From an uncultured Muribaculaceae bacterium (lineage in GTDB: Bacteria > Bacteroidota > Bacteroidia > Bacteroidales > Muribaculaceae): a stretch of 9,279 nucleotides of DNA. Where the stretch lies: NCBI GenBank assembly GCA_910584525.1, contig CAJUAT010000072.1:1-9279 (forward strand), in the 5' to 3' direction. Shown piece after piece: positions 5,597-9,279 of the stretch. The notes under the pieces are model-generated. The model saw only the letters and a program-made list of their open reading frames with translations, made no database searches and was not told where the DNA came from. The translations under genes were made by a program, and so were the position numbers. Every line of letters begins with the position of its first letter. The stretch's first letter is position 1.

Positions 5597-7146
5597 TCTT
5601 TCCAGGCGGTGATGTTGCGTGTATCGGTGCTGAAGGTGATGCCCAGGTTGATAATTGGGCGTGGGTCGCCGGCAAACTGGCGGCCGTAGTCTTTCTTCCG
5701 GATCTGCTCCAGAGCCTCCTCCGGCGTGCCGTCGCGCTTCAGCTCGATGATGTAGATATAGTTGCGCATGCTCAGCAGCATGTCGATGCGCCCGTCCGAC
5801 GTGTGCCACTCCGGACGCGCGTCGACTCCTATCAGCATGAAGATGATGAAGAGATTGTTCTCGTAATGCAGCTCCACAGCCTTCTCGGCGAACTCATAGG
5901 GAATTCCTGCCATGAACGACCGCAGCCGCTCCATGGCCTCGTCGATTCTCCTCTCCTCCAGCAGTCTGCGCACCTCGCGCACATGCTTCGAAATGGCCGT
6001 GGACTGCTCGCTGAGGTAATGCCTTGCAAGATTGTCGAAAAGTCCCTTGCGCACCTCCAGATTGGGGATGCCGAGATGATAGAGGTCATAATCCTCATAC
6101 CCCTTGATTGTCAGATAACCTGTCTGATAGAGCAATGCTATGGGGGTCGTCTCGAAGACGTCGCTTTCGGCCAGCCGGCTTCCCTCGATGGATTCCTGGA
6201 ACATCTCGGGCAGAAAACCTCCTCCGCTCTGAATGCGGCGTATCAGGAACTCCGGCGTGCCGCTCTGGAACCAGTAGGCACCTATCTTGCCCTCATCAAT
6301 GGCCCACAGGAGGCTGAAAGGATTGTATATGTCCGGGCACTCCGACGTGAAATGGTAACCGTCGTAATTGGCCTTTAGCAAGCCAATGGCCCCTTCATAA
6401 TCCGTGTCTCTCTTCCTGGCAAGATTCTCTATGCCCTGACAGAAATCAGACCTCAGTTCCTCCTCTGTGATGCCGCATATCGCGGCATATCTGTCATCGA
6501 GCGATATGTCGCGCAGATTGTTGAGGCCGCTGAATATTGTCATCTTGCTGAAGCGGCTCACGCCCGTAAGCATCGTGAAACGGATGTACTGGTCAAGGTC
6601 TTTTATGTTGACATAGATGGATTTCAGCAGCAGCCTGTGCGCCTCGCTGCGCTCCGGGTCGTGCATCGTCTCTATCAGCGGATTATCGTACTCGTCAATG
6701 AGGATTACCACTGTCTGACCCGTTGCCTCATAGGCTGCATGTATGATATTGCCGAAGCGCATGGAGAGGTTGTCGGTTTCAACCTCTATGCCATATTTCT
6801 TCTCCCATATGCGGAAATGATTGTCGAGAAGTTGCTCAAGACCCTTTTCATCATTAGGATTGAATCTGGCCAGACTGAGAGTCAGCACCGGATGCACCGG
6901 CCATTCCGATTCCAGACGCTCCATGGCCAGCCCCGTGAATAGTTCCTTCTTCCCTTCGAAATAGGCCTGTATCGTCGACAGGAGCAGACTCTTGCCGAAA
7001 CGGCGGGGCCGCGACAGAAACACGCTTTTGCTCGACATGACAAGGTTGTAGATCAACTCGGTCTTGTCGACATAGAGATATCCGAGCGTGCGCAACGACT
7101 CGAAGCTCTGGATGCCTATGGGATAACGAACAGTAATATTGGCCAT
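5575..7146 (-). CDS. AAA-ATPase-like / PD-(D/E)XK nuclease-like protein
   Basis: The 523-residue protein has the architecture of the Bacteroidetes family with an AAA-ATPase-like N-terminal domain (Pfam PF09820) and a PD-(D/E)XK-like C-terminal domain (PF08011). Visible parts: the N-terminal FESLRTLGYLYVDKTE signature (15-30); Walker A RPRRFGKS (46-53); Walker B VVILIDEYD (146-154); the sensor-like segment TMLTGVSRFSK (191-201); NYDGYHF (260-266) and YNPFSLL (274-280); and the nuclease-fold residues Asp455 in GRIDMLL with Glu468-x-Lys470 in IIELK. All key residues are intact. The family is typically present in many copies per genome. Its biochemical role is not established; ATP-dependent nuclease, defence or mobile-element functions have been suggested. 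The start is ATG at 7144-7146, with AAAGGA seven bases upstream and a consensus promoter just before. The last residues (MLNVEF) and the TGA stop lie in the inverted heptamer repeat. Confidence 0.92.
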   Translation of the reverse strand: MANITVRYPIGIQSFESLRTLGYLYVDKTELIYNLVMSSKSVFLSRPRRFGKSLLLSTIQAYFEGKKELFTGLAMERLESEWPVHPVLTLSLARFNPNDEKGLEQLLDNHFRIWEKKYGIEVETDNLSMRFGNIIHAAYEATGQTVVILIDEYDNPLIETMHDPERSEAHRLLLKSIYVNIKDLDQYIRFTMLTGVSRFSKMTIFSGLNNLRDISLDDRYAAICGITEEELRSDFCQGIENLARKRDTDYEGAIGLLKANYDGYHFTSECPDIYNPFSLLWAIDEGKIGAYWFQSGTPEFLIRRIQSGGGFLPEMFQESIEGSRLAESDVFETTPIALLYQTGYLTIKGYEDYDLYHLGIPNLEVRKGLFDNLARHYLSEQSTAISKHVREVRRLLEERRIDEAMERLRSFMAGIPYEFAEKAVELHYENNLFIIFMLIGVDARPEWHTSDGRIDMLLSMRNYIYIIELKRDGTPEEALEQIRKKDYGRQFAGDPRPIINLGITFSTDTRNITAWKEMLNVEF

Positions 7147-7167
7147 AACAGAATCCTTTATTTGCTA

Positions 7168-7198
7168 CAAATATAACACATTTCCCCCGTAATACAAA
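7168..7198 (-). promoter_or_regulatory. Consensus Bacteroidetes promoter of the ATPase gene
   Basis: On the minus strand an exact -33 box TTTG (7195-7198), a 19-base spacer and an exact -7 box TATATTTG (7168-7175, TAnnTTTG) match the primary sigma factor (sigma-ABfr) consensus. The predicted start near 7161 gives a short leader of about 15 bases containing the AAAGGA site before the ATG at 7146. The gene therefore appears to be transcribed on its own. Confidence 0.75.
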
Positions 7199-7251
7199 AC
7201 AGAGCAATACGTAATGCCTGCGGCCATAGCACCCATCAGTGCGGTTCCGGT

Positions 7252-8109
7252 TCAGTTTTCTTCGTAAATGATTTTTTCCGTTCCGACATCCGTTACTTTC
7301 ACAACCAACTCACCGGGTCGGGGTTTAGCGACAGGATTTCCCTGAAGATTGAAATATCTTGGCGGATTTTCCTCATTCATATCTACAATGGGAGAATCAA
7401 CGCCTGATACCAAATTCATTATCTGGTCATAATAAGGATTCCTAAACAGCACCGTGCCATCTGATGACCGGAAATCCAACGTATATTGCATGAAGTTACA
7501 TCCCGGCACAGGCCCGGCAAAAGGATTGATCAATGAGTCCCATCCAACAATCCCAATATTCTTGGCTGCCATTGTAGTCCACCATGGATTCCAGGAACAA
7601 CCGGGCTCCGGATCGACAGACTGATCCACATATACCATAACTCCTCTGTCTGAACCATCAATACATGGACACCATTGCTGAGTGGCAAACGAATATTTGC
7701 CTGAATTAACCACGGATATCTCTTTTGTGTCATCATCTATGACTATCATTTGATGCCCTGCTACTTCATCTTTGCCAAATCGGTTATAATCATAATAATC
7801 CAGCAGATACGTCTTGACAGTTTCTCTGACATCCTTCACCTCTACGGCAACCCTCAGCATCGCACCGTCGAGTCTGACTCCATAACAAGTCGGCTTCCCA
7901 TTCCGTACAACCCTAAGATACGTGTTGCCATCGTATTCCAACGTCCCGTCGAGCTTATAATCATAGAACCATATTCTGTCATCCCGGAGGCTATACACTT
8001 CACTCCACGACGCTCCCTCCCGCCATATTTCCTCCGGCGTCAACTGCACCCCTGCAAAAACAGAGACTACACAATTCAAGAGAACAATTACAACCTTAAA
8101 TATTTTCAT
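7252..8109 (-). CDS. Exported protein of unknown function with Bacteroidales C-terminal tail
   Basis: I do not recognise the central domain. The product is 285 residues from ATG at 8107-8109; an in-frame GTG directly before it (8110-8112) would add one residue. In that longer numbering the N-terminus is a signal peptide (KIFKVVIVLLNCVVSVFA) with likely cleavage before GVQLTPEE. The body is rich in aromatic and beta-type residues, with a YDGNTYLRVVRNGKP segment (60-74) and five cysteines (76, 148, 150, 172, 205). The end (252-286) carries RYFNLQGNPVAKPRPGELVV, the short Y/F-N/D-L-x-G-x5-P-x2-G tail common in secreted proteins of Prevotella and Muribaculaceae and loosely like type IX sorting domains. 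The rightmost gene has the same tail. It probably acts in the periplasm or at the surface. An 18-bp tandem duplication overlaps the start. Confidence 0.8.
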   Translation of the reverse strand: MKIFKVVIVLLNCVVSVFAGVQLTPEEIWREGASWSEVYSLRDDRIWFYDYKLDGTLEYDGNTYLRVVRNGKPTCYGVRLDGAMLRVAVEVKDVRETVKTYLLDYYDYNRFGKDEVAGHQMIVIDDDTKEISVVNSGKYSFATQQWCPCIDGSDRGVMVYVDQSVDPEPGCSWNPWWTTMAAKNIGIVGWDSLINPFAGPVPGCNFMQYTLDFRSSDGTVLFRNPYYDQIMNLVSGVDSPIVDMNEENPPRYFNLQGNPVAKPRPGELVVKVTDVGTEKIIYEEN

Positions 8110-8143
8110 CACATTCTATTTTTTTATCACATTCTATTTTTTT
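8108..8143. repeat. 18-bp tandem duplication overlapping a start codon
   Basis: Bases 8108-8125 (ATCACATTCTA plus seven T) are followed directly by the same 18 bases at 8126-8143, with one extra T after. On the minus strand this gives two copies of an A-tract followed by TAGAATGTGAT, and the second copy runs into the ATG of the exported protein gene. Each copy contains ATGTGA, a start codon followed at once by a stop. The duplication looks like slippage in an A/T-rich leader and could affect translation initiation. Confidence 0.85.
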
Positions 8144-8280
8144 TAACCACCATTCTCAATCCTCATTGTGGGATTCTGGATAATTTTACCAGCTTTGAGC
8201 TTAACTTCCCCTCCTTCTCCTATCTTAGAGCGCGTTCCTTATAATTTCTGATTATTTTTGTATTTAAAGCAAACTCCATA

Positions 8281-9123
8281 TTATCTGCCAATTATTTTCC
8301 TGCCTCTGGTTATATAGATTTTTCCTTTGGCTGGAGTGTTTAATTCCCTGCCTGACAAGTCATACTTTTTCTCATTCTGTAAAGGGTTATCACATTCAAT
8401 ATTCTGTACAGAAGAGTTTTCAGGCCGGTATACAGCATTGTTGACGCGATATTTCAACCGGGTTATAGCTCTCAGATTCCACGACCCGGTTTCATATTGA
8501 CCTAAATAGGTGAATACTGACAGGATATTATACTTCCAATATGGTATGCACAATTTTTGTGGCGTATAACCAGCTGAAGATTCCTCAAGTCGCGGACAAC
8601 CGTCAAATTGATCATATATGTATGTAAAAAGCTCATATGAACCAATATCCACACTTTCCATTTCCAGGATTTCTATACTGACATCATCAACAGTTGCTCC
8701 ATGGCACAGATTGAATTTATCCACAGAACAAGGCAACAAGACATCATTGTAATCTGCATCATATGGTGCTTTGCCATCGGTCGGATAAGGTTGGTTTCCA
8801 TTTTTGACACTCCAATAATATTTATTTGGATTGTCAAAAATATGTATCACATCACCTCCCATTGTAAAATTCCGGAACAATGCGTTTTTTACACGCAGCT
8901 CCACCGTACTGCCGCATTCATCGTTTTCATATATTATCTCCGAGATCAGAGTTTCTTCTGATATGGCATTCATTTCCTCAAAGCTTTCGCAGCTGAAGTA
9001 CGAAACCTTCCCGGTAGCATAGTCAATGAAAAACTGAGATGACTCTTTACCTCCCCGGTTTTTTATCCCGAACATGTTGAGACATCCTGCCGTCAACAAT
9101 ATCAAAAACACATAATGTTTCAT
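8281..9123 (-). CDS. Exported protein of unknown function, AT-rich, with Bacteroidales tail
   Basis: The 280-residue product matches no family I recognise. The N-terminus MKHYVFLILLTAGC is a signal sequence; TAGC with Cys14 could be a lipobox, though Thr at -3 is not the preferred residue and the following residues are hydrophobic, so lipoprotein versus signal peptidase I export is undecided. The mature part is rich in Tyr, Asp, Asn and Cys, for example YDADYNDVLLPCSVDKFNLC (121-140). It ends KYDLSGRELNTPAKGKIYI then TRGRKIIGR, the same kind of tail as the neighbouring exported protein: L256, G258, P264 and G267 align. Hand counts of three 60-base rows give about 35-43% G+C, against about 62% in rows from pgi and lysS, which suggests recent acquisition or relaxed selection. 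The start is ATG at 9121-9123 with AAGGA just before it. No convincing promoter is seen in 9124-9279. Confidence 0.8.
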   Translation of the reverse strand: MKHYVFLILLTAGCLNMFGIKNRGGKESSQFFIDYATGKVSYFSCESFEEMNAISEETLISEIIYENDECGSTVELRVKNALFRNFTMGGDVIHIFDNPNKYYWSVKNGNQPYPTDGKAPYDADYNDVLLPCSVDKFNLCHGATVDDVSIEILEMESVDIGSYELFTYIYDQFDGCPRLEESSAGYTPQKLCIPYWKYNILSVFTYLGQYETGSWNLRAITRLKYRVNNAVYRPENSSVQNIECDNPLQNEKKYDLSGRELNTPAKGKIYITRGRKIIGR

Positions 9124-9279
9124 GTCCTTAGCTTTTTATTGTTGTCCCCTCTTACGGTCAATACATTCAAATTGAGCGTTAGATATTCGTGCCTTTTCTT
9201 TATTATATGATTTCCAAGCTTTTTGGGCACAAGCCGAAATTACGGTGCATGGATTTTCCGAGAAAGTGTTAAATTTGCG

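Noticed and set aside
5554..6378. A 274-codon plus-strand frame through the repeat and the ATPase 3' half
   Set aside because: Its first residues are only the heptamer repeat read on its open strand, and the rest is antisense to the ATPase nuclease domain.
9270..9277. Plus-strand promoter -7 box TAAATTTG at the right edge
   Set aside because: The -7 box matches exactly, but there is no TTTG at the required 19-21 base distance and no gene in view to the right.

Overview
The window looks like a chromosomal segment of a gut-type Bacteroidales bacterium, possibly Muribaculaceae or a relative. The evidence is the lysS-gpsA-pgi gene order, promoters of the Bacteroidetes type (TTTG, about 19-20 bases, TAnnTTTG), mostly weak ribosome binding sites, a TonB C-terminal-domain protein and secreted proteins with a Bacteroidales-style C-terminal tail. 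The family assignment is inference. All eight genes I can support lie on the minus strand, so transcription runs from the right end of the window to the left.

From left to right: bases 1-161 hold no gene but include an intrinsic terminator for pgi. Next come pgi (glucose-6-phosphate isomerase), gpsA (glycerol-3-phosphate dehydrogenase) and lysS (lysyl-tRNA synthetase), in transcription order lysS-gpsA-pgi, with a 4-base stop/start overlap possible at lysS-gpsA. A perfect 19-bp inverted repeat separates lysS from an unrecognised three-helix membrane protein, which has its own promoter. A small exported protein that is little more than a TonB C-terminal domain follows.

Bases 5306-5574 are a 269-base intergenic region filled largely by a heptanucleotide array: 14 direct copies of (G/T)TTGAAT in three blocks, separated by two identical 22-bp spacers. 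Four inverted copies follow and run into the 3' end of the next gene. That gene (5575-7146) encodes an AAA-ATPase-like/PD-(D/E)XK nuclease-like protein, and its last residues and stop codon are made by the inverted heptamers. It has a clear consensus promoter. The right-hand 2 kb holds two exported proteins of unknown function. They share a C-terminal Y/F-N/D-L-x-G tail, and the rightmost one is markedly more AT-rich than the housekeeping genes. Bases 8110-8280 and 9124-9279 hold no gene I can support.

The left half is ordinary core metabolism and translation. The right half looks accessory: a multi-copy-type ATPase, simple repeats and orphan exported proteins. I see no convincing multi-gene defence or mobile system. 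The most unusual feature is the heptamer array and its physical merger with the ATPase gene.
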